Positions 27,801-35,940 are shown, counted from the stretch's first letter. The stretch: DNA of 64,000 nt from Spisula solida (GCA_947247005.1 OX365953.1:377001-441000); one strand, 5' to 3'. Numbers and translations: made by a program. Notes: a model not told the origin generated them from the letters alone.

Positions 27801-29377
27801 GAATTTTAAAATATAAGAGCCAATAGGGTGGTAACTTTTCAATGACGCCGAGTATATGTGTGGCTTTGACAAATCCAAGCCAGTTTGTAACTGGGTCACC
27901 TATGTAAAAGATAGGTCACTTGGTGATGTCAAGACAAAATATTGTTACTAGTTTTACTAGTAAAGGAAAAATGGTTAACTAAATCCTTATGAAACTTGGC
28001 CTTAAGGTTTGTCTCTGTCAAGTTGACAATTGTGTAATCTTAGGGTTAAAAACTAGTCCACCTTGCACTGTATTAAAGAAAATCTTGTTAACACTCTACA
28101 TGTCTAATCTTTATGAAACATGGTGACAGCATTATTTGTCGTTGTTTGTAGTAGGTCACCTTATATTATCAAAGACTAGAATTGTTAACTCTCTAGAGGT
28201 CACACTTGAAGAAATCTTGTCAAAATAGGCCATTCTTCAAACTCTTGGTGAAGTTCGCAATATGGGGTCAAATACTAGGTCAAAGCATAAAAATAGACTA
28301 ATGTGCAAAACCAGCAATCCCTCAGATGAATGCTTTAGGGTTAATGGAACTCATGTTAACTTGTTATATTGCAAAATAGAAGTCAGATCAATTAAAGATT
28401 GTGCCTGTAAAGTTTTTGGATTAAAATGTACATCACATATGGTCATGTTCGAAACAGGGTCATCTCTCAGGCCAAAAACTAGGTCACCAAGACTGCATGT
28501 ATTTGACTGTATCCTTGTAAATGTTGTCTACATGAAGTTTATCTCTTTTGGTTTCAATGTAGTCTTGGTATCTCTAGTATTTAAATCCTTAGTAGTAAAA
28601 CACTAGGTTACTGGTTCAATAAGTATGAGAAACCTCAGCATGCATTAGTCTATATTTGATAGCTCTAGTTATCCCCCCCCCCCATCTTTGATGAGGGGAT
28701 ATATTGCTTTGCACATGTTGGTTTGTCAGTCGGTCATTCGGTAGACCAAATGGTTTCTGTTCAATAACGTAAGAATGCTTTGTCCTAGGATCTTTAGGAA
28801 CTCTACATCTAAGTTGGTCATCAACAGTAGATGACCCCTATTGATTTTGAGGTCAGTAGGTCAAAGTCACTGTGACCTTTACCATTTCTGACTATTAAAA
28901 TGTTGTCCTTTTAATAATTCAAGAACACTTTGCCCTAGGTTCTTCAAACTTTACATGGAGGTTGTTCATCAAAAGTAGATGACCCCTATTGATTTTGAGG
29001 TCAATAGGTCAAAGTCACTGTGACCTTTACCATTTCTGACCATTAAAATGTTTTCCTTTTAATAGTTAAATAACGCTTCGCCCTAGGTTCTTCAAACTTT
29101 ACATGGAGGTTGGTCATCAACAGTATCCCTGTGTCCTTTACCATTTCTGACTGTTGGGCTGCCATGGGGGCATACATACTTATAACATCTTGTTTTGTTT
29201 GCTTTTGTAGGGCTTGTATTATGTGCACAAAACATAAATACAAATAAATACAATAGTGAACAAGTTCTGGAATCATCAGATGATTCACTGATGAAAGGTA
29301 GCAAGGCTGCATTGGAGTTGAAAAAACTGCTAACAAATCACCATCAAGAAAAATCAAATGAAATACAAACAGCATAA
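3700..29377 (+). CDS. Gene A: Lys-rich N-terminus plus single Ig V-type domain membrane protein (11 spliced exons)
   Basis: Assembled by hand from splice sites. Exons are 3690-3874 (ATG at 3700), 4992-5047, 6886-7057, 10061-10225, 12358-12522, 13132-13206, 14590-14636, 15284-15329, 23150-23482, 25746-25901 and 29211-29377 (TAA). Every junction is phase-compatible, giving 1,557 coding nt and 518 residues. Approximate layout: residues 1-77 hydrophilic, 78-269 Lys/Ala/Pro-rich with three related modules, 281-300 short hydrophobic stretch, 301-411 Ig V-like domain, 427-449 membrane span, 450-518 tail. The ATG has A at -3 and G at +4. No N-terminal signal peptide is seen, so either the 281-300 stretch acts as an internal signal/anchor or the Lys-rich exons belong to a different isoform. 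I do not recognise an orthologue. The Ig and membrane exons are well supported. The link to the upstream exons is inferred from phase alone. Confidence 0.65.
4108..4929. mobile_element. Foldback element with GGTAATTCTGCGCA-type ends, containing a second MITE
   Basis: The left end GGTAATTCTGCGCACC matches the reverse complement of the right end TGCGCAGAATTAGCC, and a third internal copy sits near 4309. It lies in the gene A intron between exons 1 and 2. A smaller element is nested at 4594-4861. No TSD was identified with certainty. Confidence 0.5.
4594..4861. mobile_element. MITE with CAGGGGTGTCAA / TTGACACCCCCAG termini
   Basis: About 268 bp with inverted termini of about 12 bp, of a style common in hAT-like MITEs. 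It sits inside the larger 4108-4929 foldback element, so it is the younger insertion. It has no coding capacity. Confidence 0.55.
4992..5047 (+). CDS. Gene A exon 2 (56 nt)
   Basis: Acceptor TTTTACAG and donor GTAAGT. The exon runs phase 1 to phase 0, adding 18 residues plus the split Gly. The translation QQETGKETSGVKPKLHDS is hydrophilic. An array element starts about 7 bp past the donor. Confidence 0.6.
5054..5656 (+). mobile_element. Diverged Helentron-like array element
   Basis: It starts TTTTAGCTCAACTGTCAC, has a 5' hairpin around CACCTGTCACTAAGTGACAGG, two to three degenerate 145-bp monomers, and a 3' end GACAGGTGAGTAAC with a degenerate GGGCCC segment. It is more diverged than the other copies, so it is presumably older. 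Confidence 0.6.
5657..6740 (+). repeat. Intronic segment duplicated at 21880-22665
   Basis: This block carries a degenerate ~170-bp monomer (GGGCAACAACTCTAGCTT and ATTATGGCCCTTTGTT words). It ends with a stretch running into TTTATTTCAGGC that is clearly similar to 22500-22660. It also contains a foldback at 6430-6570. No coding exon is supported inside it. Confidence 0.55.
6430..6570. repeat. Foldback repeat around TTGTCTTTGGGATCACC
   Basis: The left arm CGTTGTCTTTGGGATCACC...TTTCTTAAACTCGT pairs with the right arm TTTAAGAAATGTTGATCTCCAAAGACAACTC in inverted orientation. This is a MITE-like hairpin lying within the 5657-6740 repeat. Confidence 0.5.
6886..7057 (+). CDS. Gene A exon 3: Lys/Ala-rich module 1
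   Basis: Acceptor TATATTTCAG and donor GTATAA. The exon runs phase 0 to phase 1 and is 172 nt. The translation contains KQGAAKSSPKMMKG and ASPAKSVKQAIVTQLAK, which align with the duplicated exons downstream. Charged residues (KGNDEEIKPEE) separate the two blocks. It resembles histone-H1-tail composition, but I assign no function. Confidence 0.65.
7063..7318 (+). repeat. TATGCCCCCATCTTTGATGAGG family element (copy 1)
   Basis: It begins TATGCCTCCATCTTTGATGAGG and ends at GGGGGCATACATGTTTTACA...CATCTCTTGTTAT. Further copies are at 10231-10495, 12530-12785, 24869-25235 and 28672-29195. The inverted ends (TATGCCCCC / GGGGGCATA) and the CTTGTT terminus link it to the larger array elements. Confidence 0.6.
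7785..10028 (+). mobile_element. Helentron-like array element with 145-bp monomers, gene A intron 3
   Basis: It starts TAGCTCACCTGTCACAAAG with a 5' hairpin CTGTCAC-AAA-GTGACAG and then CGTCCGTC simple repeats. About a dozen monomers of ~145 bp follow (AGGTCACAATTTT...CCTTGTGTAGTCACT). The end is CAGGTGAGCGACC, the hairpin GGCCCTTTGGGCC and CTCTTGTT. An 869-bp internal duplication is present. It has no coding capacity. Confidence 0.75.
10061..10225 (+). CDS. Gene A exon 4: Lys/Ala/Pro module 2
   Basis: Acceptor GTGTTTTCAG and donor GTATAA. The exon is symmetric (phase 1-1) and 165 nt, so duplicating or skipping it preserves frame. The translation includes VVVKRVVDKGTKAKAK, PIKKGAAKSATKK and AGPAKKVKQVIVTKPAE. 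It differs from exon 5 by two bases that I can see, both changing amino acids (Thr/Ala and Val/Ala). Confidence 0.75.
10961..12325 (+). mobile_element. Helentron-like array element, duplicate copy
   Basis: Same start, 5' hairpin, ~145-bp monomers and CTCTTGTT end as the element at 7785-10028, of which it is the tandem-duplication partner. It lacks the extra 869-bp block. Confidence 0.75.
12358..12522 (+). CDS. Gene A exon 5: Lys/Ala/Pro module 3 (duplicate of exon 4)
   Basis: Acceptor GTGTTTTCAG and donor GTATAA, 165 nt, phase 1-1. It is almost identical to exon 4; the visible differences are ACA to GCA and GTA to GCA. Both exons remain open with intact splice sites, so both are predicted to be used. 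Confidence 0.72.
13132..13206 (+). CDS. Gene A exon 6 (75 nt, Lys/Asp-rich)
   Basis: Acceptor GTATTTCTAAG and donor GTATGT, phase 1-1. The translation is KPVEKKTRMAVTNDDKAEDK followed by ANTE. It continues the charged, low-complexity N-terminal region. It is short, but both splice sites and the phase fit. Confidence 0.55.
13400..13905. mobile_element. Foldback MITE with CGGTACCCTCTCAGTGC arms
   Basis: The left arm (about 13408-13520) contains CGGTACCCTCTCAGTGCAAA, TATATCGGTTCCCTCTCAG and CAATGAATCCGAT. The right arm (about 13787-13895) contains the reverse complements in mirrored order. The loop is ~260 bp. The short word CCCTCTCAGTGC occurs twice per arm. Confidence 0.7.
14590..14636 (+). 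CDS. Gene A exon 7 (47-nt micro-exon)
   Basis: Acceptor CTTTTTTCAG and donor GTAGGT. The exon runs phase 1 to 0. The translation is VGGIPPTASRSGLVTL, which begins the hydrophobic stretch. Support is splice consensus plus exact phase agreement with exons 6 and 8. Confidence 0.5.
15284..15329 (+). CDS. Gene A exon 8 (46-nt micro-exon, hydrophobic)
   Basis: Acceptor TATATTTTAG and donor GTAGGT. The exon runs phase 0 to 1. The translation VTPVLFLCLCTKGVT joins the exon 7 end to make LVTLVTPVLFLCLC. This could be a signal peptide core or a short signal anchor just before the Ig domain. A stop lies directly upstream in frame, so this is not a first exon. Confidence 0.5.
15805..16085 (+). mobile_element. 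TATGCCCCCGTATCGATAG family element
   Basis: It starts TTTTATGCCCCCGTATCGATAG and has a CGTCCGTCCG segment. It ends AGGGGGCATAAGCG...TTATTGAACGCAGTC. A second copy is at 55323-55627. It is a short element with inverted GCCCCC/GGGGGC ends. Confidence 0.6.
16167..16765 (+). mobile_element. Helentron-like array element, 3'-truncated
   Basis: It has an intact 5' end (TAGCTCACCTGTCACAAAG plus hairpin) and about four 145-bp monomers. It stops within a monomer at TTTCGACATAACGAAAATT without the 3' hairpin. Confidence 0.65.
16766..17333. other. Intronic stretch without recognised gene
   Basis: AT-rich sequence of gene A intron 8. It begins with a CGACATAACGAAAATT segment resembling the 22925-23135 repeat. 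No coding signal was found. Confidence 0.4.
17334..19722. mobile_element. 2.4-kb TIR element (CAGGGGCGTA...TACGCCCCTG) carrying a satellite array
   Basis: The left terminus CAGGGGCGTAGCTT matches the reverse complement of the right terminus AAGTTACGCCCCTG. Both are flanked by AAAGC (17329-17333 and 19723-19727), a likely 5-bp TSD. Subterminal words GTAGGCC and GGGGTCTGGGGGCATGCTCC are typical of such elements. Most of the interior (about 17595-19521) is a second element with ~157-bp monomers. No transposase was seen. Confidence 0.7.
17595..19521 (+). repeat. ~157-bp satellite array in a TATACGCCCGTT...CTCTTGTT element
   Basis: It starts TATACGCCCGTTGAAAATGGG with GGCGGGCGGG and has about eleven tandem monomers with TTTTCATCCGATCATCTTC, GACAATGCTTATGGGCATAA and AGGCCAAATCGGCCTAGGCC. 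It ends GACGGGCGTATTTTGTGACA...CTCTTGTT. Higher-order repetition is visible: the block at about 18000-18310 recurs at about 18480-18790. A shorter copy is at 23776-24388. Confidence 0.8.
19854..21192 (-). repeat. ~175-bp monomer array element (AACAAGAGCTGTC ... AGTGGAGCTA)
   Basis: Reversed orientation relative to the other array elements: the AACAAGAG end is on the left and the GAATAGTGGAGCTA end on the right, mirrored by GCTCCACTATTCG at 19880. Monomers contain TAGAGTTACCTACCC at 20298, 20472, 20647, 20814 and 20996, a period of ~175 bp, with GGTTGGGGTCATGATGG. Confidence 0.75.
21193..21879. other. Intronic stretch without recognised gene
   Basis: Several short ORFs overlap on both strands without splice-phase or domain support. 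I see nothing assignable. Confidence 0.4.
21880..22665 (+). repeat. Second copy of the 5657-6740 intronic segment
   Basis: Similar along most of its length to 5657-6740, including CTCTAGCTACAATATTGGAAG and the final TTACTTTATTTCAGGC. It lacks the foldback inserted in the first copy. It lies upstream of the Ig exon, as the first copy lies upstream of exon 3. Confidence 0.55.
22925..23135. repeat. CGAGATAACGAGAGTTGACTG-type short repeat
   Basis: A short AT-rich element with words TTATATCGAGATAGG, TTCGACATAACGG and TTCGAGATAACGAG, ending just before the Ig exon acceptor. It resembles the segment near 16770. Confidence 0.4.
23150..23482 (+). CDS. Gene A exon 9: Ig V-like domain
   Basis: Acceptor TATATTTCAG and donor GTCTGT, 333 nt, phase 1-1 as is standard for Ig exons. 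The domain has the B-strand Cys in VTLHC (residue ~329) and the F-strand motif DDGTNYTC (Cys ~397). An extra Cys pair (DC at ~351 and EC at ~358) is probably a second local disulfide. The usual C-strand Trp is replaced or shifted (GWL before TATF). Sequons are at about N313, N324, N385 and N394, so it is extracellular and glycosylated. The ligand is unknown. Confidence 0.85.
23520..24817 (+). mobile_element. Array element variant with nested insertion
   Basis: It starts TATCTCACCTGAGCACG with a different 5' hairpin (TGAGCACGAAATGCTCA) and two monomers. It is interrupted at 23776-24388 by a TATACGCCCGTT family element. It resumes with monomers and ends AGGTGAGCGACC...GGCCCTTTAGGC...CTTGTT. It begins ~37 bp past the Ig exon donor. 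Confidence 0.7.
23776..24388 (+). mobile_element. Nested TATACGCCCGTT...CTCTTGTT element
   Basis: A short relative of the 17595-19521 array (about three monomers) inserted into the 23520-24817 element. Ends: TTTTTATACGCCCGTTG and GGGCGTATTTTGTGACA...CTCTTGTT. Confidence 0.75.
24869..25235 (+). repeat. TATGCCCCCATCTTTGATG element with GTGCAC-rich insertion
   Basis: A copy of the family at 7063. Compared with the other copies it has ~110 extra bases (about 24897-25010) in which GTGCAC or AGTGCACT occurs six times. Confidence 0.55.
25746..25901 (+). CDS. Gene A exon 10: membrane span
   Basis: Acceptor CTGTTTCAG and donor GTGATA, 156 nt, phase 1-1. After a short stalk (ETINPIPKNSGEENT) comes a strongly hydrophobic run IVPVVIIVIVVFMAIIMIV, then HWYFQG and PWPIWCCIK. 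The CC after the span could be palmitoylated. This is a type I-like span after the Ig domain. Confidence 0.8.
26347..27852 (-). mobile_element. Tc1-like transposon with TA target duplication
   Basis: The inverted termini CTGGGCGTCACTGAAAAG and, on the other strand, CTCGGCGTCATTGAAAAG both continue TTACCAC and differ at about two positions. Both ends abut TA. The element is 1,506 bp and sits in gene A intron 10. Its transposase is inactivated (next entry), so this copy is non-autonomous. Confidence 0.85.
26544..27529 (-). pseudogene. Tc1-like DD34E transposase, inactivated
   Basis: The N-terminal HTH is visible as GLSFREIARCMG. Catalytic motifs are FTDELRF, LQQDNARPH and SPDLSPIEHYWD, with 34 residues between the second Asp and the Glu. 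Breaks: in-frame TAG at 27427-27429, in-frame TAA at 27265-27267, and a frameshift near 26655, after which the family C-terminus (IPQYRIQRLIQSMRRRC) reads in another frame. The longest open piece is 26590-27249. Confidence 0.88.
27853..28671 (+). repeat. Degenerate array-monomer remnants
   Basis: Words such as TCTTTATGAAAC, GGTCAC and AACTAGGTC recur at irregular spacing, so this is an old decayed copy of the 145-bp family. A 114-residue ORF at 28262-28606 is a by-product of this decay. A similar remnant lies at about 26140-26340. Confidence 0.5.
28672..29195 (+). repeat. TATGCCCCC family element with internal duplication
   Basis: It has a poly-C start, CCATCTTTGATGAGGGG and GGTCATCAACAGTAGATGAC. 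It contains two to three ~120-bp direct repeats (AACTTTACATGGAGGTTG...AATGTTGTCCTTTTAATA) and ends GGGGGCATACATAC...CATCTTGTTT. It abuts the last gene A acceptor. Confidence 0.6.
29211..29377 (+). CDS. Gene A exon 11: cytoplasmic tail and stop
   Basis: Acceptor TTTGCTTTTGTAG. The phase 1 entry reads GLVLCAQNINTNKYNSEQ, then an acidic/Ser patch (VLESSDDSLMK), then a Lys-rich end (ELKKLLTNHH) and TAA at 29375-29377. An internal AAAG/GTAGCA at about 29297 could act as a donor. The SSDDS patch fits a casein kinase 2 site. The poly(A) signal was not located with confidence. Confidence 0.7.
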
Positions 29378-29891
29378 TGATGCAGGTGCATACCACAACC
29401 TCCTTTGAATGTCGCAATCTGGTAGATGGTTTACATTTAGCTCTGCTAAACTTCTGGAGTACAAGTTCTGACAAAGCCATGTGTTCGATTTCAAAGATGC
29501 ATTCTAAATGCAGTAGTTGAGGTAACCTCTGAAACCCACCATCAAGTTTGTTCTACAGGTATTCGATCCGGTTGAAATCTGAAGATTTGAAGGCAAATAT
29601 ACGAAAGCAATTGACACGCTTCAGATTAAGTTCTAATACTCTTGAAATTAAGCATAGAAATGACACACTTGCTCCAAAGTCAGTATTTTTAACAAATATT
29701 ATGAATGAAAGACAGACTATCTTGAACTATTTATTATATCTGCTTCTTAATGTACATATTTTGAGGCATGGCCTCAGATGTTTAGAACATCATATTATGG
29801 CCTCAGATGACATGAACAGGCCTCTATTTAGTCTATTTAGCTCCCAATGTTGTTGTGCTATTTTTAGTAACAATGACTCACATGTACATTT

Positions 29892-30531
29892 TTAGCTCAC
29901 CTGTCACAAAGTGACAGAGTGAGCTTTTGTGATCACTCTTTGTCCGTCCGTCCGTCCGTCAACAATTGGCTTGTGTAGACACTAGAGGTCACAATTTTAG
30001 CCTAATCTTTATGAAACTTGGTCACAATGATCATAACAACAAAATCTAGGTCAAGTTCGATATTGGGTCATCCGGGGTCAAAAACTAGGTCACAAGGTCA
30101 AATCATAGAAAAACCTTGCATAGTCACTAGAGGTCACAATTTTGGCCTAATCTTAATGAAACTCGGTCACAATGATCATCTCAACAGAATCTTGATCAAG
30201 TTCGATATGAGTTCATCCGGGGTCAAAAACTAGGTCACAAGGTCAAATAATAGAAAAACCTTGTGTAGTCATTATAGGTCACAGTTTTGGTCTGATCTTT
30301 ACGAAACTTGGTCACAATTATCATCTCAACAAAATCTAGGTCAAGTTCGATATTTGTTTATCTGGGGTCAAAAACTAGGTTACAAGGTCAAATCATATAA
30401 AAACTTTGTGAAGTCACTAGAGGTCACAATATTGACCTAATCTGTAAAAAACTTGGTCACGATGATCATCTCAACAAAATCTTGGTCAAGTTCGACAGGT
30501 GAGCGACCTAGGGCCCTTTGGGCCCTCTTTT
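29892..30531 (+). mobile_element. Helentron-like array element, complete
   Basis: Complete 5' end and hairpin, CGTCCGTCCG repeats and about four 145-bp monomers. It ends GACAGGTGAGCGACC, the GGGCCCTTTGGGCCC hairpin and CTCTTTTTT. It is a short version of the family. Confidence 0.75.
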
Positions 30532-30689
30532 TTAGAGTTTGGAAAGCGCTATTGTCTTTATTATGCTATGTCATGCCATAATATTATAGATATACTTAGA
30601 TATTTATTAGATTTAACTATTTACCTTAACAATCAGATGCTAGATCGTTGCTGTATCACAATATTTGACTTTATGTTCGTAGCATTCTG

Positions 30690-33060
30690 GAAAATGTGAC
30701 ATTTGTCCCCCATGTTTGTTTTCGGTAGTTGCAACTTCCGGTTAGTATTTAATCTCTAACCTTCAAAGTCAGATCATATTTTATTTAAAGCTAGATTGTA
30801 ATAAGTTGGTATTTTCTAGGCATTAGTATGTTTAATTGTTTTATGTATTTTTGATAATGTTATCTTAGTAATGTTCAGTCTGTTTACCGGCTCTATTGCA
30901 AGTTTTATTCTCTAAGCTCATTTCCATACCAAATTCGTTCTGCATCTCATTAGCATACCAAGTTGCTCATTAGCAGCGCGTGTATTTCTTCACATTGCCA
31001 CTGTCCCCAGAGCAGGCCAGACGTGTTTCTGGAGCTCTCATTTATTTTTGTTGTATTTGTTAAGTAACTTTTCATTCAACTTTTATTCTGAATTGCTTCG
31101 ATTAGATTATTATTGTAGACTTTATTGAGGTCATTATCTGTAATGTTATTTGACATTTGGCGGTCGTGTAACTTGGGTCTACTTTAAGCAATCTGTCGTC
31201 TTTCTGACTCTGGCTTCGAACTATCGTTATTTTAGTCTTAGTAATTATTTAGTACTTGGTCTGATATCCCCTCTTGTCTTTTTAGCTCACCTGTCACAAA
31301 GTGACAGAGTGAGCTTTTGTGATCACTCTTCGTCCGTCGTCCGTCGTCCGTCCGTCGTCCGTCGTCCGTCCGTCGTCCGTCCGTCAACAATTGGCTTGTG
31401 TAGACACTAGAGGTCACAATTTTAGCCTAATCTTTATGAAACTTGGTCACAATGATCATCTCAACAAAATCTAGGCCAAGTTCGATATTGGGTCATCTGG
31501 GGTCAAAAACTAGGTCACTAGGTCAAATCATAGAAAAACCTTGTGTAGTCACTAGAGGTCACAATTTTGACTTAATCTTTATGAAACTTGGTCACAATGA
31601 TCATCTTGACAAAATCTAGGTCAAGATCGATATTGGGTCATCCGGGGTCAAAAACTAGGTCACAAGGTCAAATCATAGAAAAACCTTGTGTAGTCACTAG
31701 AGGTCACAATTTTGACTTAATCTTTATGAAACTTGGTCACAATGATCATCTCGACAAAATCTAGGTCAAGTTCGATATTGGGTCATCCGGGGTTAAAAAC
31801 TAGGTCACAAGGTCAAATCATAGAAAAACCTTGTGTAGTCACTAGAGGTCACAATTTTGACTTAATCTTTATGAAACTTTGTCACAATGATCATCTCGAC
31901 AAAATCTAGGTCAAGTTCGATATTGGGTCATAAGGGGTTAAAAACTAGGTCACAAGGTCAAATCATAGAAAAACCTTGTGTAGTCACTAGAGGTCACAAT
32001 TTTGGTCTAATCTTTATGAAACTTGGTCACAATAATCATCTCAACAAAATCTAGGCCAAGTTTGATATGGGGTCATCTGGGGTCAAAAACTAGGTCACTA
32101 GGTCAAATCATAGAAAAACCTTTTGTAGTCACTAGAGGTCACAATTTCGACTCAATCTTTATGAAACTTGGTCACAATGGTCATCTCAACAAAATCTAGG
32201 TCAAGTTTGATATTGGGTCATCTGGGGTCAAAAACTAGGTCACAATGTCAAATAATAGAAAAACTTTGTGTAGTCACTAGAGGTCACAATATTGGCCTAA
32301 TCTGTATGAAACTTGGTCACAATGATCATCTTAACAATATCTAGGTCAAGTTTGATATTGGGTCATCTTGGGTCAAAAACTAGGTCACATGGTTAAATCA
32401 TAGAAAAACCTTGTGTAGTCACTAGAGGTCACAATGTCGACCTTATCTTTATGAAACTTGGTCACAATGATCATCTCAACAAAATCTAGGCCAAGTTTGA
32501 TATTGGTTTATCTGGGGTCAAAAACTAGGTCATTAAGTCAAATCATATAAAAACCTTGTGTAGTCACTAGAGGTCAAAATATTGGCCTTATCTGTATGAA
32601 ACTTGGTCACAATGATCATCTCTACAAAATCTAGGTCAAGTTCGACAGGTGAGCGACCTAGGGCCCTTTGGGCCCTCTTGTTGTTAAGCCCTTTTACCTA
32701 ATAAATTCACGTTAAACCGAAAGGAACGTCGTCTGTACTCTTTGAATTGATTATGCGCTTGGTAGTTGTCACGGTCTCGCACAGTTGTTAGCCGCTATCT
32801 GGTCTCTTGTAGCCAGTTTAGCCACTCTCAAGCTGTGATACACGCTACCAGCATATTTAACCAGTTTTCGACCAGGCTATCGGTCCAAGTTGTTGTTAGA
32901 CCTACGTCTATACTTTTGAGCATATCATTCATATATTGATTGCTGTTGTAGCACCACAGGTGTTTGTGCCCACACATATTTTGCGCACAGGTACTTGAGT
33001 GCCTTTCAGTACATCTGCAGTCACTCAGTGCACGCACATACAGTACAAACACACGCACGG
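30690..33060. other. Possible LTR-retrotransposon remnant split by an array element
   Basis: The sequence on either side of the array element (about 30690-31282 and 32683-33060) looks like one unit. It is AT-rich with pyrimidine runs, an AATAAA near 32700 and then a GC-richer tail, in the style of a solo LTR. No terminal TG/CA pair, TSD or retroviral-like ORF could be established. Confidence 0.2.
31283..32682 (+). mobile_element. Helentron-like array element, complete
   Basis: Complete 5' end with an expanded CGTCCGTCGTCCGTC microsatellite and about nine monomers. The 145-bp period was measured from successive TAGTCACTAG words. It ends GACAGGTGAGCGACC, hairpin, CTCTTGTTG. Confidence 0.8.
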
Positions 33061-33097
33061 GCGTTACAATATTTTAATTGCTTTGTACATGTATGTA

Positions 33098-33876
33098 TCA
33101 AATCATAGAAAAACCTTGTGTAGTCACTAGAGGTCACAATTTTGACCTAATCTTTAAGAAACTTGGTCACAATGATCATCACAACAAAATCTAGGTCAAG
33201 TTTTATATTGGTTTATCAGGGGTCAAAAACTAGGTCACAGGGTCAAATCATATAACAATCTTGTGTAGACACTAGAGGTCACAATTTTTACTTAATCTTT
33301 ATGAAACTTGGTCACAATGATCATCTCAACAAAATCTAGGTTAAGTTCGATATTGGGTTATCCGGGGTCAAAACCTAGGTCAAAAGGTCAAATCACAGAA
33401 AACCCTTGTGTAGTCACTAGAGGTCACTATTTTGACCTAATCTTTATGAAACTTTGTCACAATAATCATCACAACAAAATCTAGGTCAAGTTCGATATTT
33501 GGTCATCTTGGGTCTAAAACTAGGTCATAAGGTCAAATCATAGAAAAACCTTGTGTAGTCATTAGAGGTCACAATTTTGATCTAATCTTTATGAAACTTG
33601 GTCACAATGATTATCTCAACAAAATCTAGGTCAAGTTTGATATTGGGTCATCCAGGGTCAAAAACTAGGTCACAAGGTCAAATCATATAAAACCTTGTAT
33701 AGTCACTAGAGGTCACAATTTTAGCCTAATCCTTATGAAACTTGGTCAGAGTGATCATCTCAACAAAATCTAGGTCAAGTGCGATATTGCGTCATATGGG
33801 GCCACGAACTAGATCACAGGTCTTACATGTACTGCTATAACAGGTGAGTGACCTAGGGCCCTTTGGGCCTTCTTGT
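33098..33876 (+). mobile_element. Array element, 5'-truncated
   Basis: It starts inside a monomer (CAAATCATAGAAAAACCTTG), holds about five monomers, and has a complete 3' end CAGGTGAGTGACC...GGGCCCTTTGGGCC...TTCTTGTT. Confidence 0.7.
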
Positions 33877-35940
33877 TCATGTTCCTTTCATAAAGTCAAG
33901 CTGACACATGTATGTATTTATTTTCTTTATTTGTATGTTTTAATATTATGATTGCCATGTAAATGTTCATTAAATATGTGGCAATAAATCTCTATATATC
34001 TATCTACCTTAAAGTTTGTTTGTTCATTTGTATTTGGCCAACGTCAGAATAGTGCCGATTTGCTAAAAATTAATTGAATTAAAACATGCTGTTCCCTAAA
34101 CCATTTGCGTGACGTCACAGACCAAACAAGGTAATTTTTGAAAATTTACATTTTTCTAAAAATGACCCGAGTTATGATCAGAAGAAACACATCTTTTGTT
34201 TATACATGTGCAAATTTTCTTTACTATAGCAAAATGTGGGGATATGATAGACATTGAAACTGGACCACTGTATGTGTGTTTTGCAGTAGAATGGGATGAC
34301 ACCCCAGGATTGCACCATTCCAACAGTCCTTATCTAGTCTAAGGTTGTCATCCAATGTATGTTTTCTTAATAGCAAGGTGACTTTCGAATGCCCCTATCA
34401 ACTGACTTCAGTTTGAATGAATAATTACTATATTAAACTCTTGTGGACTGATTGGAAGCACACAATGCACATGCATTATTGTAACTATGCATTCAATCTG
34501 ATTTCAAGTGATTTGCTCAAATAACAATGACACTATACACACAACTGCCAAGTTGGTGAACGCTGAGCGGGGACAGATAAAATGACGTCGTTTTCAAAAT
34601 GTAAATATGAGGGGTGATTAACATATTCGAGAACTTTTCTTCTAACTTTTGAAACATTGATTCTAGAACAATGAAATTACCAACTAATGTCAATCAATCA
34701 ATTATGTTGCGTTTTAATTAATTATATGATAACGTCACTTATTGTAATCAAGGTGCAGCGTGCACCGTCGAGCATCTCAGACAATACATAATCACAGGGC
34801 AATGGAATGTTATTTAGATTAACGCCAAACTTAGAAAGTCCTTGCAATACCTCAAATATGACTGGACCAAAATGTATGTGGATCAGCGATCTCCTCATGA
34901 TTCCATTGTTTATGTGATTAAAAGGAGACTATGTCAAATGGATGTGTCGATAAAATCTGGATAAACGGAAGAATTAACACTGCAATAGCGACACTCCGTT
35001 ATATTTCAGTTCTGAAACAGGACTGGCCCCGATCATGAGTTTGTGGGCTGCTATAGTAGCAAAAAGATCAGAGTCTTACTGAAGTATATAAATCAATTAT
35101 TCAGGCTAGTCACTACATAACATTGTGTACATAACATTGCAATTCCTCTTGTTAATGTCTTATTATTACGTTAATTAATGAATGATTTGATATTGGCACT
35201 GTTAGTTGTCCTCGGAAAAGACGTATTGGCCCTCGGCAACAGGGCTTATATCAAATCAGTTGCATATTGATGTTTATCCATGAAATGGTTCAGTCCAAAA
35301 TAATGAACATGTCAAAAATATAGCACCAGTAAAATATGTGCATCGTGACTATAATCGTGTATTATATGAATGCACATTAACCCACAAATTGGTGACTGAC
35401 AATAATCTATTTTTTAGAGGCGCATATTGTCCAATTAAGAAAAAAACCTCTGAAGGAAAATGGTAAAGTTTTTAATTATTTGATATTGCAAGAAACACAA
35501 GTTACACTAAGCAAAATATCAACATGAATGCATATTTGCATTCTTAAATAGATCTGCGGCAAACAAACGCATAGTAAGGAACTCGATGGTCGTATACATC
35601 GAAGTTCATTTTCAAAGTAATTGTCAGGATTGGTGATCTACCTTTAGAGTATGCGTATCTGTAAGTTTTCGTAAACTGATTTTACATCTGAAATTGAAAC
35701 GAAATAGTATGTAACATACTGCTCAATAATTAAGAAATAAAAATCTGTTCGCGTATTTTGTTGGTGAATAAAACACGGCTGCGGCAAAATTAAATCACGA
35801 GGGCGTAGTGATTCCATTTTCACCCATATGACATTGAACATAATTCCACGCTGAAATTGAGTGGCTTATTAGCTGGTACAATCACCTCCCTTGTTAATAA
35901 AAACGACCAGCATAATTTGCTGAAGGAAATAACACATTTT
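33877..35940. other. No recognised gene
   Basis: An AATAAA at about 33986, followed by TATATATCTATCTACC, may be the 3' end of a retroposon or a distal poly(A) site. The rest is AT-rich with only short ORFs. A weak transposase-like block around 34740-35090 (plus strand) could not be assigned. Confidence 0.4.

Noticed and set aside
28262..28606. 114-codon plus-strand ORF
   Set aside because: It lies in decayed 145-bp repeat monomers, has no domain and no splice context, and its peptide is explained by repeat words such as AACTAGGTC.
29043..29480. 145-codon minus-strand ORF
   Set aside because: Antisense to the last gene A exon and the adjoining repeat. No domain, and the frame crosses repeat boundaries.
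31283..32682. CRISPR-like appearance of regular repeats
   Set aside because: The repeats are contiguous 145-bp monomers without spacers, in a eukaryotic context.
34740..35090. Possible decayed transposase (LWAAIVAKRSES)
   Set aside because: Too short and frame-broken to assign to a family by eye.
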